From the NCBI GenBank assembly GCA_958298945.1, contig OY282607.1, forward strand, positions 75,012,868 to 75,076,867: a stretch of DNA of 64,000 nt. The letters run 5' to 3'. The stretch's first letter is position 1. Each line of letters begins with the position of its first letter. The translations under genes and the position numbers were made by a program. Shown piece by piece: positions 46,501 to 58,927 of the stretch. This stretch comes from Atherix ibis. Lineage: Eukaryota; Arthropoda; Insecta; Diptera; Athericidae. A model generated the notes under the pieces. It was not told the DNA's origin. It saw nothing but the letters and a program-made list of their open reading frames with translations, and ran no database searches.

Positions 46501-47435
46501 CGAGGTCTGTTAAAAAATTATCGCGAATTTTGAATTTCCGAGGGTTACGCATATTCGATTTTCGATTTTTTGTGGCGTTATGTTGGTACTCATATCTCTC
46601 ACTTATGCCGACAATTTCGGCCATTTTGAATGTTCAGTTAATTTTTGACAGCTGCTTTGCTTGCACGTGTTTTGGCTGGTCTTCGATTTTTGCTCAATTT
46701 CGACCAAAAACAGCATCGCATTAACATTGCTAAGGAGCTGTTGGACTCTGTCCGCGACGACCCAAATTTGCTCCAGAGGGTCATAACTTGTGACGAATCA
46801 TGGGTTTATGGTTATGACATGGAAACCAAAGCCGAAAAAAGCGCGCCAAGTTCGGTCGAATGTGAAGGATTTGCGTACAGTTTACTTCGATTGCAGGGGC
46901 GTGGTGCATCAAGAGTTCTTGCCACAGGGTAGAACGGTCAATAAGGAATATTACCTGCAAGTTATGCGCAAATTGCGCGAAGCAATCCGCCAGAAACGCC
47001 CGGATTTGTAGAAGAACAAAAATTGGCTTTTGCAATTTTTTGCCAAAAAAAACACATTAATAATGCCGCAGCCACCGTGACATTTTCTTGTTCCCAAAAC
47101 TGAAGAGCCCGAAACTAAAAGGCCAAAAACAACACATTAATAATGCCACAGCCACAGATCTGCCCCCCTGTGACATTTTCTTGTTCCCAAAACTGAAGAG
47201 GCCCAAGAAAGGATGACGCTACGCTACGACTGAGGAGATAAAGACGGCATCGAAGGAGGAGCTGAACCAGATCACAAAAAAACTTTTTTTTAAGTGCTTC
47301 GAGGATTGAATAACGTTAGCACAAGTATATAATATCTGGTGGGGATTACTTTGAAGGGGACAAAATAGATATTCATATATAAATAAATAATTTTTTAAAA
47401 AACATAAAATTCACGATACTTTTGGAACAGACCTC
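46501..47435 (+). mobile_element. DD34D mariner, deleted copy 1
   Basis: Terminal repeats CGAGGTCTGTTAAAAAATTA (left) and, at the right, the reverse of CGATACTTTTGGAACAGACC then TCG, followed by TA. Protein pieces: LLARVLAGLRFLLNFDQKQH, AKELLDSVRDDPNLLQRVIT then CDESWVYGYDMETKA (first Asp intact), and in another frame KARQVRSNVKDLRTVYFDCR and REAIRQKRPDL, then near the end the SPD...CDIFLFPKLK region, partly duplicated (47045-47200). The N-terminal DNA-binding domain and the second-Asp block (normally HHDNAPAH) are missing. Confidence 0.85.
47045..47205. repeat. Tandem duplication inside mariner copy 1
   Basis: AACACATTAATAATGCC to GTGACATTTTCTTGTTCCCA followed by AAACTGAAGAG occurs twice (from about 47050 and from about 47131). 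The second copy retains the CAGATCTGCCCCCCTGTGAC stretch that the first has lost. Confidence 0.8.
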
Positions 47436-47439
47436 GTAT

Positions 47440-49870
47440 ATAACCCAGAAATTTTACAATAAAATTTTTTCTACTATGTACATACGTGTATATTTTAAAT
47501 TTTGATTTTTTTTTCCAACTTGTTATAAAGATTTCTACAAACAAATTAAATGTTTACTAAATGTACCATGAATTTTTACAGACAAATCAAAAGATAGATC
47601 ACATTTAACTCTCTTTCTAAAAAGTATTCCCGAAATAGTCTTATAGTTGTAATCATATAACCCCTCAGCTTACACAATATTTAAAAGAACAAAAATACAA
47701 TTCAAAAATTATTAATTAAAATATTGTTTACAGGATATCAAAAATTAGCTTTGTAAAAATTGAGTTAGGTAAAAAATAATTTGCTTAACATTACCGAAAA
47801 TTTATATTTATAAAAAAATATTCCTAATAAAAATATGAACATTCTCTGGGAATATTATTATAAAGTTCTTTGTACGCTCGTAATATGTTGGTTAGTCTGT
47901 ACCGATAACGTTCTTTAGATACTTCCCAAAACCTTCAATTCATTTAAATTCAATAAACGGAATCCATTTATTTTTGAGATCGAAGCAACTTCCAACAGGT
48001 TTGTAGCAATGCCAAACATCATTTTAAGTCCTTTTAAGAGAGCACTTTATTATTTCTTTACTAAGTGAAGAAATTGGCTTAGAATATAAAGCAGCCATAA
48101 TGTATGTGATATGTGCACATTCGTAAACATTTGTTGTTAAAATAAACATGTTCTTTTGGTTTATCAGAAGTATTACGATTTACATAATTTTGTCTATTTA
48201 TATAATATAACTACTCACTTAAACTTTAAGACTACTATCCCTTCTACATCTACATTCGTATTAAGTTCAAATTTTATGTATAAAATTTATGGTTTCTACT
48301 TAATTCTAAAATAAGATTATAACAAATTAATTAAATATAATTAAAATCAATTTAACTAAAAAACTTAATTATAAAAATTTATAAATTTTCAATATGGTCA
48401 TATTGTCCTATTTGAATAGAATAGAAAATTTTGTAGTAAAAGAAAAAAAATCTTGAACGTTATACAAAATACTTTTAATGAGCTTCATTTAAAAGTACTA
48501 TTCACTTTAGTTAAAATGTTCTTTTATTGTGCATTTATAAAATAGATTAAAAAAAAGAAAAAGCTCAGAAAAACTCCTTTCGAATAAGTTTATTGCAAAA
48601 GGTGGTTTCTTGAACAACGGATGAAAAGACTTTCTTTTGTTAAGTAAATTTATTCATTGTAAACGAATAGGATGAATTTTTTCCATCTTTCAACTTTACA
48701 CCAAGGAGAAATTTAATCCAACATTTCCTTTTTCAATTTCACAGCTGGATTGATTCACACAATATCCGTTCATGAATTTCGTAAGGATGAAAATGTGGCT
48801 AGTGAACCTTAACATTGAGTTTAAAAGATATTTGTCTGACTTCATTTAGAACTTAATAGGCTTACTGTGGGGATCAATTCATTGTGATAGCTTCTTTTTC
48901 ACCTGAAATAATATTCCATAATATTGTATTATAAAATATAAAATAAATCACCAGAATTAAACTGATAAATTTGATAAATTCATAGATGCATTTTGATCAA
49001 AATTAATTGAAGTCATACATTTTTCATGTCCTCAATGTTTGTCATGAGAAAAAGGCATTTCTATTGTAATTTTTTAGAATTATATAAAATATTTTGTTTT
49101 TATATATGGTATTTTTAAGTTGTTTGTTATGATTTTATATATTATCAATGGCATATTTTATTTATTTTATAAATAATTGCCATTGATAACGTATAATTGA
49201 TATAAAGTTTTTATTATAAAGATAAGTATTATATGGTTTCAGTAATTTAAAAAATTTCTTCAAATTTGAATAAATATATAAGTGCTTCTATTCAAAATTA
49301 TACTTTAAAATCTAATCAACTTAAATGAAAAATGTGTATTGCGTAAACTTTTGTAAATTCGTTGCTTTTGTTGAATAATTAATTATATTTCTCATTATTT
49401 ACATGATCAAAAAAATTTATTTATTGTACTATCAAAAATAATCTTAAAAAAATTGAACACATTAATGTTGGCTGAGAAGTTTAATTAATCGAATTTTTTC
49501 AAAATCTTACTAAGGATGCCTAAATCCGACGATCTGTTATTATAAAATAAGGAAAATACCGTAAGTATTTTAATATTGCAATAGCTCCCAGTGCAAACAT
49601 GAGTAGGAACTAAATCACCTGTTTTGAGAAGCTGGAGACAGTATTTGATGAAGCTATTTGTAATGAAAGAGCCTGTGGAGGCTATACTACAGGGTGTCAA
49701 CGAGGATCCGTATGTGTCTACTTATTGACGTACTTCTCATTTTGGAATTTCTAGAAGTTTGCTAAGGTAGATTTTGAAACTTGATTTAAAGATTTTTCTA
49801 TATAACATAAAATTGGTCTAAAAATTTTCTACATGTAATGAAAACTGTTAAGTATGAGGCTCTTAACCAC
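47440..49870. other. AT-rich spacer without recognisable gene
   Basis: No coding motif is seen on either strand. Sequence at 48590-48900 is slightly less AT-rich but unidentified. Confidence 0.5.
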
Positions 49871-50340
49871 ATTTAAATGGTTATGTAAATAAACAGAATT
49901 ACCTAATTCGGGGTATGGAAACTCTGAAAGCAATGAATCAGCGTCAATGATGGTGTCCCTCTTAGATGCACTGTTTGGTGTAGATTTATGGCCGGTAGAG
50001 TCATCAGTCCAAATTTTTCCGAAGATGATGATGAATGGATATCCACAAACTATCGGCGGTATACCGAACCATAATAAAGAAATTTTTACATACGGCAGTT
50101 ATAAAGAACCCCGACATATAGTTCCAACAGGATGACGCCATAATGTCCATCGCCAGGGCGACAACGAAAATTGTTCGAGAATATGTCGGTATCTGAATTA
50201 TTTCGAAAAATACATATTTTGCTTGGTGTCCCCATTTTCAAAAATTCTTGTGAGCTACTAAAAGATACGGTTAGTGTATAGAAGCAAATCACAAACAATT
50301 CAGCAGTTTAAGCAAAATATTCATGACGTAATAGTAAATT
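49870..50340 (+). pseudogene. DD41D transposase relic
   Basis: Pieces in order: [16 protein letters not shown] (49875-49925; cf. [15 protein letters not shown]), CLV-stop-IYGR or in frame FGVDLWPVESSVQIF (cf. TVWCGLWAGGVIGPYF), FQQDDAIMSIARATTKIVRE (50120-50180; second Asp kept, cf. [18 protein letters not shown]), then a decayed IISKNTYFAW segment and KPQTIQQFKQNIHD-like tail (about 50280-50325). Frameshifts throughout; the third Asp block is lost. The dispersed repeat at 50342 follows directly. Confidence 0.75.
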
Positions 50341-50341
50341 T

Positions 50342-50505
50342 AAGCCGTCTGCATAATACGCTATTTTTCCTGCTTCCTTTCTTACTAGATTTGCTACTTA
50401 TGTGGCGCTTTATTTGGTGATAGTTTTTATGCATGTTGGCTTCACTCAATCCTTCTTTTAATGTTGGATTTCTAGCTGCAAAAAATTAACATATACATAC
50501 ATATA
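50342..50505 (+). repeat. Dispersed repeat, copy 2 (see 35553)
   Basis: Same ordered blocks as copy 1, in the same orientation. It may be the 3' end of the DD41D family just upstream. Confidence 0.65.
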
Positions 50506-50509
50506 AATG

Positions 50510-52300
50510 TACGCAGATGTCGTAAGCAAACGTACATGTGTCATTTGCTAATAAAGCCCACATGACTAGATATAGTTTTCTCGTTGGTTCTCGTTAAATC
50601 CAGCAACAAAAATGGTACGATATTATTTTTCACACATAGATCCAAAAAAAATCAACAAATTACATTATCATTTAAAAGAAATTCTACAAAATTAATATTA
50701 CAAAAATTGTATACATCTTAACATACATCATTTAGTCCAAATTGGTCCACTTAATTTCGGCATTGATGTGATTAGTAATTTTCGCCTTATTGTCATTTTA
50801 GAGGTGAAAATCTTGAATATTAGCGCTACTGTGCTGTGAGAATTCTGGGTATCCATCATGTATTTTAAAATATCAGAATTTTGATGTAGGATATTGGTAA
50901 TTGTTTTGATCGACAATCTGACTCTTCCGAAAATATGCATTCCTTCAGAAAGCCCATACATCCGTTAAAGATTTCCAACATTTTCATAAATATTTTGAAT
51001 ATTTTTTAGTTTCTATTATCTTTTTAATATATTTTCTTGACTAGGTGTCTATTTAAAAGCTCTTTTTTTAACATTTACTTATGAGACAATATCTAGACCT
51101 GGAAAATAACTCATACAAAGTTAAAAATTTTGTTTACATATTTCATTTTGGATTATTTGAAATATTTTAGATTTCTAATATTATTACAGTGAGAATATTA
51201 TATGCTTTTATCGGTCCATTATATGATTTATTATTTGTTTCCTTTGACCAAATATAAGACAATATCTATTCCTGAAGTCTTTCAATTTAAGTAAATTATA
51301 CGAGCAAAATGTAAATTTTTTTAAGTATTATATATCTAAAAAATATATAGACATTTTTACTTATTTTACTAAACTCATATTACCGTCTTTGAATTATTAT
51401 CGAAAATAGGTATATTAGAATATACATAAAGTAAATGTTTTCTATATTTTATTGTTGTTAGACTCTATTATATTTCATTTCCATTTTTTTTATTCATAGA
51501 AAAAAATATTGCGATAGTTTCCTTCAAAATATGTAAATTTGAGTCCTTATACAATTTTTTATTTATTCTACAATTTTTGTACGATCAAAAAGAATCAATA
51601 TTTCATGTGTAAATTTCCTATCTTATCAAATATCTGAAAATTCAGACATAAAATTCGGTTTGTAAGTGGCATTCCTATATTTCGAAGTATTATACAATAG
51701 TATATTGTAAAAATCTGCTGCACGTCAAATATTGTATAACAATATTGAAACACGAATACGTAGAAGTTTAACTAAAGTATGAGATTGTGATTTGGAAAGT
51801 GAAAGAACGATTTTCTGAATAGGAAACCAATATTCTTGAATAATTTATAACGTTTATATGCCTAGTCCAATCCGTAGTTTGCACGTGAGAATATGATTTT
51901 TGATGGCTACATAACTTTATTTTCGTAGAACCTTAAATATTCAATAGAATTTTGGTTTCCTTCTAGCTAATGCTCGTAATTCGTTTTACATTTTTCCGAC
52001 AAATAATATTTTTTAAGCAGTTCAATCTACTTCAATATATTGTATAATATTATCAATATAAAAGTGAAAATATTGAAAATATCCAATTTTCACACCATAT
52101 AAAACTCTTAAGATGATAATATCGTTTATTATGTATCAATCATATGTTTAAAAAAAATTCTTTTATATATATTTTGTGGTGAAGAATAATTTCTTTATTA
52201 TTGTATTACAGAATTATTAATTTATTGATTTCTGATACCACTAGTAATATTCAATATTTATAATTTACCTTAGAATTTAGAAATAATTTTTTAAAGCTTT
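50510..52300. other. AT-rich spacer without recognisable gene
   Basis: A short GC-richer piece at 50520-50620 is unidentified. The remainder shows only chance frames. Confidence 0.5.
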
Positions 52301-52319
52301 CGATTTGTCCGAAAGAAAA

Positions 52320-53345
52320 TGCAAAAGAAGATTATTGATCAGAAATAGTAAAGGCTATTTCATCATATAACTCCAGAAGTCGCAGCTTCACGCTGTGGTA
52401 TTCCAGTTCGACACTGCGAGAATGTTCTTGGCATCCTAGATAACATCATCGCTCAACGAAAGGAAAGGCCTATCTAGTCTTCTGGGACTATAAATGAAGC
52501 AACTGTAAACTTTCTAGGCAAGATAAAGTATCCAGCCCAACGCAGCCTATTAGGCTTATTTTTATCCACAACTCGGTAGTCGCGGTATAACTCCAGATTT
52601 TTATTGTTAAAAAAGCACCGGGATCGCCAATCCTCATGTAGGGATGCAAAAATTCTTTAAAGGATCCTCCTCTAAAATGCGATCAAGAGTTCGCAAAAGT
52701 TTTTCCTTTGAACCTAAGTTTCCGAAAAAATACATGGACTGGTAAGACTATGTATCTTGTACAACAAATGCTTCGATGTTATGATCACAGTTTTTGAGCG
52801 AAATAATTTAGACTGACTGAAATAGACTATGTTGGCTGCCAGTAGTGGTGCGTGGATATCTTCCTCCATGTTGTTATCAGCTGCGGTCCTTGATTCAGAA
52901 TGGGAGCATGATTTAACTGTTTCAAAGCTATAATCTTCTATATGCATTCCACCAGTGCTAATTATACTTTGTTTTATGTTCACTTATGATAAGCCCAAGA
53001 ACCACGAATTATTTTTTTTCGTGCATTACCTTCCGATCGACTTAATGAGGATGGTATACCTCAGACTTGCCACTGAGTTACGATTCATATTTTCCATCGC
53101 TAGTTTAAAGAAAACGCACATTGTGGATATTAAATTGGTGTTAAAGTAATTTGGTTTAATGTATTTTTTTGGGATGCCGAACTCACTCATGGATGTGTAG
53201 AGTTTTGTCGTCGTTATGCTATCACAAGCGCTTTTAAAAACGATGAACAGAAATTCTGATCTGTTGTTAATTTCAATGGATTGGACCCTCTCTGGTACGG
53301 GCCAATACTCTTTTGGGCAAATGGGGCTATCCTGCCTAGTATCTT
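52320..53345 (-). mobile_element. Non-LTR retrotransposon relic of a third type
   Basis: On the - strand near 53150-53260, broken frames read FIVFKSACDSITTTKLYTSM then SEFGIPKKYIK, the block with the first catalytic Asp of a reverse transcriptase (commonly LFIDFKAAYDSI...KLY.AM.EFGIP.KLI), with that Asp replaced by Val. The frames near 53030-53130 continue LARR..-type sequence that I cannot place with confidence. 52340-52700 is GC-richer and probably belongs to the same insertion, but no motif supports that. Confidence 0.6.
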
Positions 53346-53401
53346 ATAGATGTTATGCAGCCGTTACTATATATTAATCTCGAAAGCTTTTTATCCTAAA
53401 G

Positions 53402-53455
53402 GATATTTGAAAACAATGTAAACATTTTATATTTGCTTACATTGTTTTAAATATC
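53402..53455. repeat. 19-20-bp inverted repeat
   Basis: GATATTTGAAAACAATGTAA at 53402-53421 pairs with 53437-53455 with a single extra base; loop 15 bases. It lies about 40 bases from the mariner at 53498. Confidence 0.8.
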
Positions 53456-53497
53456 AGTCTATATATTAAATTTCAATTTAAAAAACTTATGTATATA

Positions 53498-54240
53498 CGA
53501 CGTCTTTTCAAAAAGTATCGCGATTTTGTATTTTTTCAAAAATTACTTATTTTTTTTGTCATGAATATCTATTTTGTCCCCTTCAAAGTAATCCCCACCA
53601 GATACTATATACTTCGGCGAACTTTTTTTCCAATCCTCGAAGCACTTCAAAAAAACTTTTTTTGTGATCTTGTTCAGATCCTCCTGCGATGGTGTCTTTA
53701 TCTCCTCAATCGTAACGTAGCGTCGTCCTTTCATGGGGCTCTTCATTTTCGGGAACAAGAAAAATTCACAGGGGGCCAGATCTGGGGAATACGGTGGCAT
53801 TATTAGTGTATTGTTTTTGGCCAAAATGGCAAAAGCAAATTTTTGTTCTTCCACAAATCCGGGCGTTTCTGGCGCTTTTTTCGGTCTGGGCTCGTGCGGC
53901 AGCTTCCATTGGGATGATTGAGCTTTGGTTTCCACGTCATAACCATAAAACCATGATTTGTCACCAGTTATGACCCTCTGAAGCAAATTTGGGTCGAACA
54001 GCTCCTTAACAATGTTAATGCGATGCTGTTTTAAGTCGAAATTGAGCAAAAATCGAAGACGAGCCAAAACACGTGCAAGCAAAGCAGCTGTCAAAAATTA
54101 ACTAAACATTCAAAATGGCCGAACTTGTTGGCATAAGTGAGAGACATGAGTACCAACATAACGCCACAAAAATCGAAAATCGAATATATGTAACCCGCGG
54201 AAATTCAAAGTTCGCGATACTTTTTTAAAAACAGACCTCG
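53498..54240 (-). mobile_element. DD34D mariner, deleted copy 2
   Basis: Flanked by TA (53496-53497 and 54241-54242). Terminal repeats CGACGTCTTTTCAAAAAGTA and, inverted, CGAGGTCTGTTTTTAAAAAA. One open frame of 183 codons (53543-54094) joins the pieces LLARVLARLRFLLNFDLKQH, VITGDKSWFYGYDVETKAQS (first catalytic block, usual GDESW now GDKSW), then jumps to PETPGFVEEQKFAFAILAKN, LIMPPYSPDLAPCEFFLFPK (third Asp changed to Glu) and CFEDWKKSSPKYIVSGGDYF. The N-terminal domain and the second-Asp block are missing, as in copy 1. Confidence 0.88.
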
Positions 54241-54569
54241 TATATATTGTATGTATGTACAATATATCTCAGCTTACCTTTGAGATCAGATACATCAAAA
54301 GATCAGATATGTATGTATATCTCAGCATTCACCAACATTTTATAAAAACAACAATTTGACAATTTTTTAATAGTTTAATGACAAAAGCAAATTCATAATT
54401 TTACCCCCAAAAAACTTTTGCTCTCGGTAAGATAGAATCCCCATAGGCGCGTTGCAAATTTTCCTAAGTCAAACTCGTGGATTAACACAAAATTTAATAG
54501 TACCATCGGTGCTCCAAATTTCGCTATTCCACTTTTTCATCGACAATATTATGCTCTATTCGGTCGCGT

Positions 54570-54615
54570 AGTTACCGGATGAGGTTGAAACTTGTTCTGC
54601 ATGTCTAGAAGGACT
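54570..54615. repeat. Dispersed repeat matching 61810-61852 in inverted orientation
   Basis: AGTTACCGGATGAGGTTGAA then ACTTGTTCTGCATGTCTAGAAGGAC-like sequence matches the reverse complement of the segment in the mariner relic near 61.8 kb with few differences. 54420-54630 is probably an end fragment of that family. Confidence 0.6.
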
Positions 54616-57587
54616 ATGTGGAGGGAATATCCTAATACTTATTTCATTTTCAAATTGCTATTTTCAGTTTCGTCAGAATATCATCAATGTTTTTTAATTT
54701 CAAATATCGTAGGAAAAATTATATTTTGTGTTTTCAAATAAATCTGTGATGTCCAAAACAAATGACTATTTAACAATTTGCAAAAAGTAAAATAAATTCT
54801 ATTTGTAATTATTTATTAATAGTATTTTAACAAATTTATATATTATATTTTAATTCAGTTAATTCGTTATATAATATATTATTTTAACAAATAAAATATT
54901 TGAAAAAAGAAGGACAAAATTCTGATGTTGGATTCTGTTTTGATATTTACTTACTTAAATACAAAACTTTTGCAACATTTTTAATCTGGGTCTGGGTAGG
55001 ATATATAATTTTAATTTTATTGTTTCTGGTGAGTGCTAAACTAGTGATTGATTGATCAATTTGGTTCTGAATAGGTTTGGCAAACGTTAAACAATATAAA
55101 ACGGAATCATTGTAAATCGAAACTTTTTGTTGAAACTCCTTTTACATTAAAAGGATTGGTTTAATTGACAACAAATAACTGAGATTAATTTAGCAAAGTG
55201 TGCTTGGCTATAGCATTAAAATCTTTTTGTTTATATTTGTTGTCATCAAAAATTCCTTGAATATTCTTTGAATTTTGTATGGAAGGGAAAATTTTAAGAG
55301 CGGATTATTGTTTACGATTTTTTGTTGTTGTTGATGGTTTGCCTCGCGTAATGAAATTAGTTTTTGCTGACGTAAATTCTTTGGTATAGAATAATTAAAG
55401 ACGTTCTATGTTTCTAGCATGCAATTCACCATAAAATATTTCAATTTGCAAAATGATTCAATTAATATTGAAAAGGCGACGACTGGTAGAGAAATTGAAA
55501 TTTTCAATGTATTTGTGCAAAAGTCGATATTTGGTAAAAGTAAGTTCATCTGGAAATAATCCTCTTAAAAAGCTGGCTTTCTGATATATTGTTCATAAAC
55601 AAAATACTTTCTGATATGAAGAAGGTATAGAATTAGCCATATACACATATGATTGTAAAAATATTATGGAAAGTCTCTATTTCTACATTCATTTTATATA
55701 GTATATCTGATTTTATTGGTTTTTCTATCTTTTTTGGTTGACTATATATTTATTTCTTTTTGATAGCAAAAAGGGACTGCTAGGGGTGAAACATGATAAA
55801 ATTTCGTAATCGATAGAAGAGATCGCTCTGGGACATGTTGTTTATTGAGATGAACAAATTTCGATGTGTTTTTCATTAGGTTGGTTTCTCATTTATTATA
55901 AAAGTATGCTATGGAACACCAAATTTCTATCACATAAGTATTTTTTTTTCTTATCGGACAGTGGACCAATTGAACATTTTTCTAGTATGTAGTGGCATTT
56001 TTCCGGCATATTTTCAGTGTCAAAGTTTTGATGAATTCACATTAACCAACATGAAAATGTCACGTATGTGTTATTATTAGTATGTCTGAGGAAAAATAAT
56101 ATAAATATTTTCAATAATACTATTTATCGTTCACAGCTAACATATAACAGAATTTTTATGAAATCGAATTATTTTCATGATCTTATTATCGTTTAATAAA
56201 GAGATAATAATATTTTATTGCATGTTAAAATGTATTTGTAAATAAATTAAATAAATATTTAATAAAAATACGATGTCTGACAAAATAACTTATGAAGTAT
56301 TTGAGAATTCTGATTTAGAGAGAATTGCAGAAATTCAGTGTTGTAATAATTACATAATTTGCTCCGCAGGTATTTTATTTAAAACCATGTTTTCAGATAA
56401 TATCTAAATAATTTAGAATTTTGAAACGTGTTAAAGTTTTCTTAATTACTAATAGTTCAAAGTTTTGAAGAGAAATGAAAAAAAAATCATTTTTATTGAA
56501 TGGTTGTAAGACCCTACAAAGAAAAACTGGGGGACTTTTAATTTAAGATAATAGTGTTATTATTAGTAACATAATTACTCTATTTAATATAATATATTTT
56601 GCCGACAAGAAGTTTATATAATATTAAATCAAATCTTTAAAAAAAAAAAGTGTAATAACGTTGATGGTAATTAATTAAATTCAATCTTAAAACCATATTG
56701 GATGAGTCTTTTATTATTTCATATTATATTTTTCAATATTCTTCCAAAATGAACAATTAGATACTATTGAATTAATATACAATATTATAATATCTACTCG
56801 TATTATATACAACAAGAGCCGTAGATCATTTTCAATTTATTTTCTTATCTTTATTGAAATTTGAAGTTGAAATGAAGACATGAGATGAATTTAATCTTAA
56901 TTGTAATAGAAAAATGAAATTTTTTTTCATTACGATGGGAAAATTCCTTGAATACCTTCTGAATTTGAACTCAAATAAAAACGTATGCGCACGTATAATA
57001 ATCAAGCAAATTTTCAAGTTATCCTTCAAACTTAGTTATCTACGATCTTATATAATGAAATTAAGGATTTTTTTTATGAGTGCTGTCTGACAACAGACTA
57101 GATGAACTTTAATGATTTTGTTGAGAGCCATGAAAATAGAATCTAACAAATGTACAAGTATAAGCTGAAGTGAATAAAATCTAATGAATAAATTTACATG
57201 GAAAAATTCTTTGCATACTTTTTATATCCTCCATGATTTTATTCTTATTTAATATGCGTTTTTCTGAAGTATATTTATTAAGTTAAATACAAAATTCTTC
57301 TGTTACTTTGGGACTTGAATTAAATATTATAACAGTATATAAAATTTATATAAATTAAAAAAAATTTTCATTAAAAATAGAAAAGAAAAAAAAATATCAG
57401 AAATATTGGTTTTTTTTAATTTAAAAAAAAACTACAAACAAATGTTTTTTTTATTAAAAGGTTATGTACGAAAGATATCTTAAAGCTTATGTTTAAAGGT
57501 ATGAGTATCATACAAAATCAGATAAAAGTACTTCATATCCCTTATGATATGAACTTACTAAATTACGAGTATTATAAACTACACTTA

Positions 57588-57691
57588 TTTTCGAAGCTCA
57601 AAAATTTTACTTATAAACTACAATATATACTGTAGTTTATAATAATAAAATATAGTAAATACATTAAGTAAGAATTTTTGAGTGTCGAAAA
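57588..57691. repeat. Interrupted inverted repeat (foldback)
   Basis: The left arm 57588-57622 (TTTTCGAAGCTCAAAAATTT then TACTTATAAACTACA) pairs with 57631-57642 (perfect 12 bp around an 8-base loop). After about 25 unpaired bases, it pairs again with 57668-57691 (about 20 of 23 matches). Confidence 0.8.
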
Positions 57692-58322
57692 AACAAAATA
57701 TAATATAATATATTCTTGGATGTACATTTTCAACAATGAAAAAATATTATTATTTTAGAATAAATATATTGTAGTTGAAGGAAGATAATAAAATGCCCTA
57801 AATTACACATTTGAGAAGAGGACTACCACTGAATTACACTTCATTACTCACTTAAGATAAATGACTACAAACAGTAACAAGACATTTACGTCTCTATAAG
57901 TATGCATGTAAAAACATTTTATGGGGATCAGACAGTTGTGAAGTGCAAATAAATGAAGCTAGAGCAGAAAGATTTATAAAACATTCATGCTAAGTGAAAC
58001 ATAATAAAAAAAATGCACTTCATGTGTACACAAAGAAATACTTTCTACATGCAGTAATATAAGGACCTCGTAAACTTAATTACATAATGTCTCCAATAAA
58101 AAATGAAATAATTGTTCCTTAAACAACATACTTATGTGTGTATTAAAAAGTATAGCATATGTATTAAAGAAGAAAAAAACTACATTTTTCTTTCTTAATT
58201 TTTCAGAATACTAATAACTCATTTAAAAAAATTTAAATATTTTTAAAAAAATATATTAAAACAGGATTTTTTGATAGTCCACTTTAACTTTGATAGTAAT
58301 ATGATCAGTTATTTGTATTTAT

Positions 58323-58415
58323 ATTGGTAGTCTATAATTCTTAGCTACAAATATTTTATTTAACTTCATCGCATTAAATAAAATATTTCAATCTAAGAAT
58401 TATAATAATACCAAT
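58323..58415. repeat. Long imperfect hairpin, 41-bp arms, 10-base loop
   Basis: Arms 58323-58363 and 58374-58415 pair in three perfect blocks of 7, 12 and 15 bp, separated by two small internal loops. The loop is CTTCATCGCA. It could be a tiny foldback element or a precursor-like RNA hairpin; there is no coding sequence. Confidence 0.85.
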
Positions 58416-58927
58416 CCAAATAATCCTTATTTGCATGGAAATAGAAATTCAATTTCAATATAAGCTACTGCTGTAATATAGTAACTTTAATTACAACTAC
58501 ATAGATCATATAAATTAGCAGCACCCTCAATACTAAATAAAGTTTATTTATTTTTTAATCCTATCAAATATGATATACCATACATTTATATTATTTTCAA
58601 ATAATTGCAAAATTTATTTTTATTTTTTGATTGAATTGAATTTAATTTCCATTAAAGATATTCATATCTATACTATTTAAATTTATTGATGTCAAATTAT
58701 TACAAATTCCCAATATATTGAAGTTTTCCTAACTAAATTTCATACAATTATAACAGTTCGCCTGAAAAGTTTATAAGGTTAACGTCTAGATGGCGCCTCT
58801 TGCAAAAATCTTAATTATCACAAAGCATCATCCTTCAAATGATTCCTGTCAAAATTTGACAGCAATCGGTCGATTGGTTCGTGAGATATAGCATTTTGAG
58901 TGCAGCAACTTTTGTTATTGAAAAAAA

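Larger units (their letters stand above)
54640..58740. other. AT-rich spacer without recognisable gene
   Basis: About 4 kb with no coding motif on either strand. It contains two inverted repeats, listed separately. Confidence 0.5.

Noticed and set aside
52714..52983. 89-codon open frame on the - strand
   Set aside because: Lies in a probable LINE relic but shows no reverse-transcriptase motif; could be chance.
58323..58415. microRNA gene
   Set aside because: Hairpin shape fits, but without small-RNA data or conservation a gene call would be a guess; recorded as a repeat instead.
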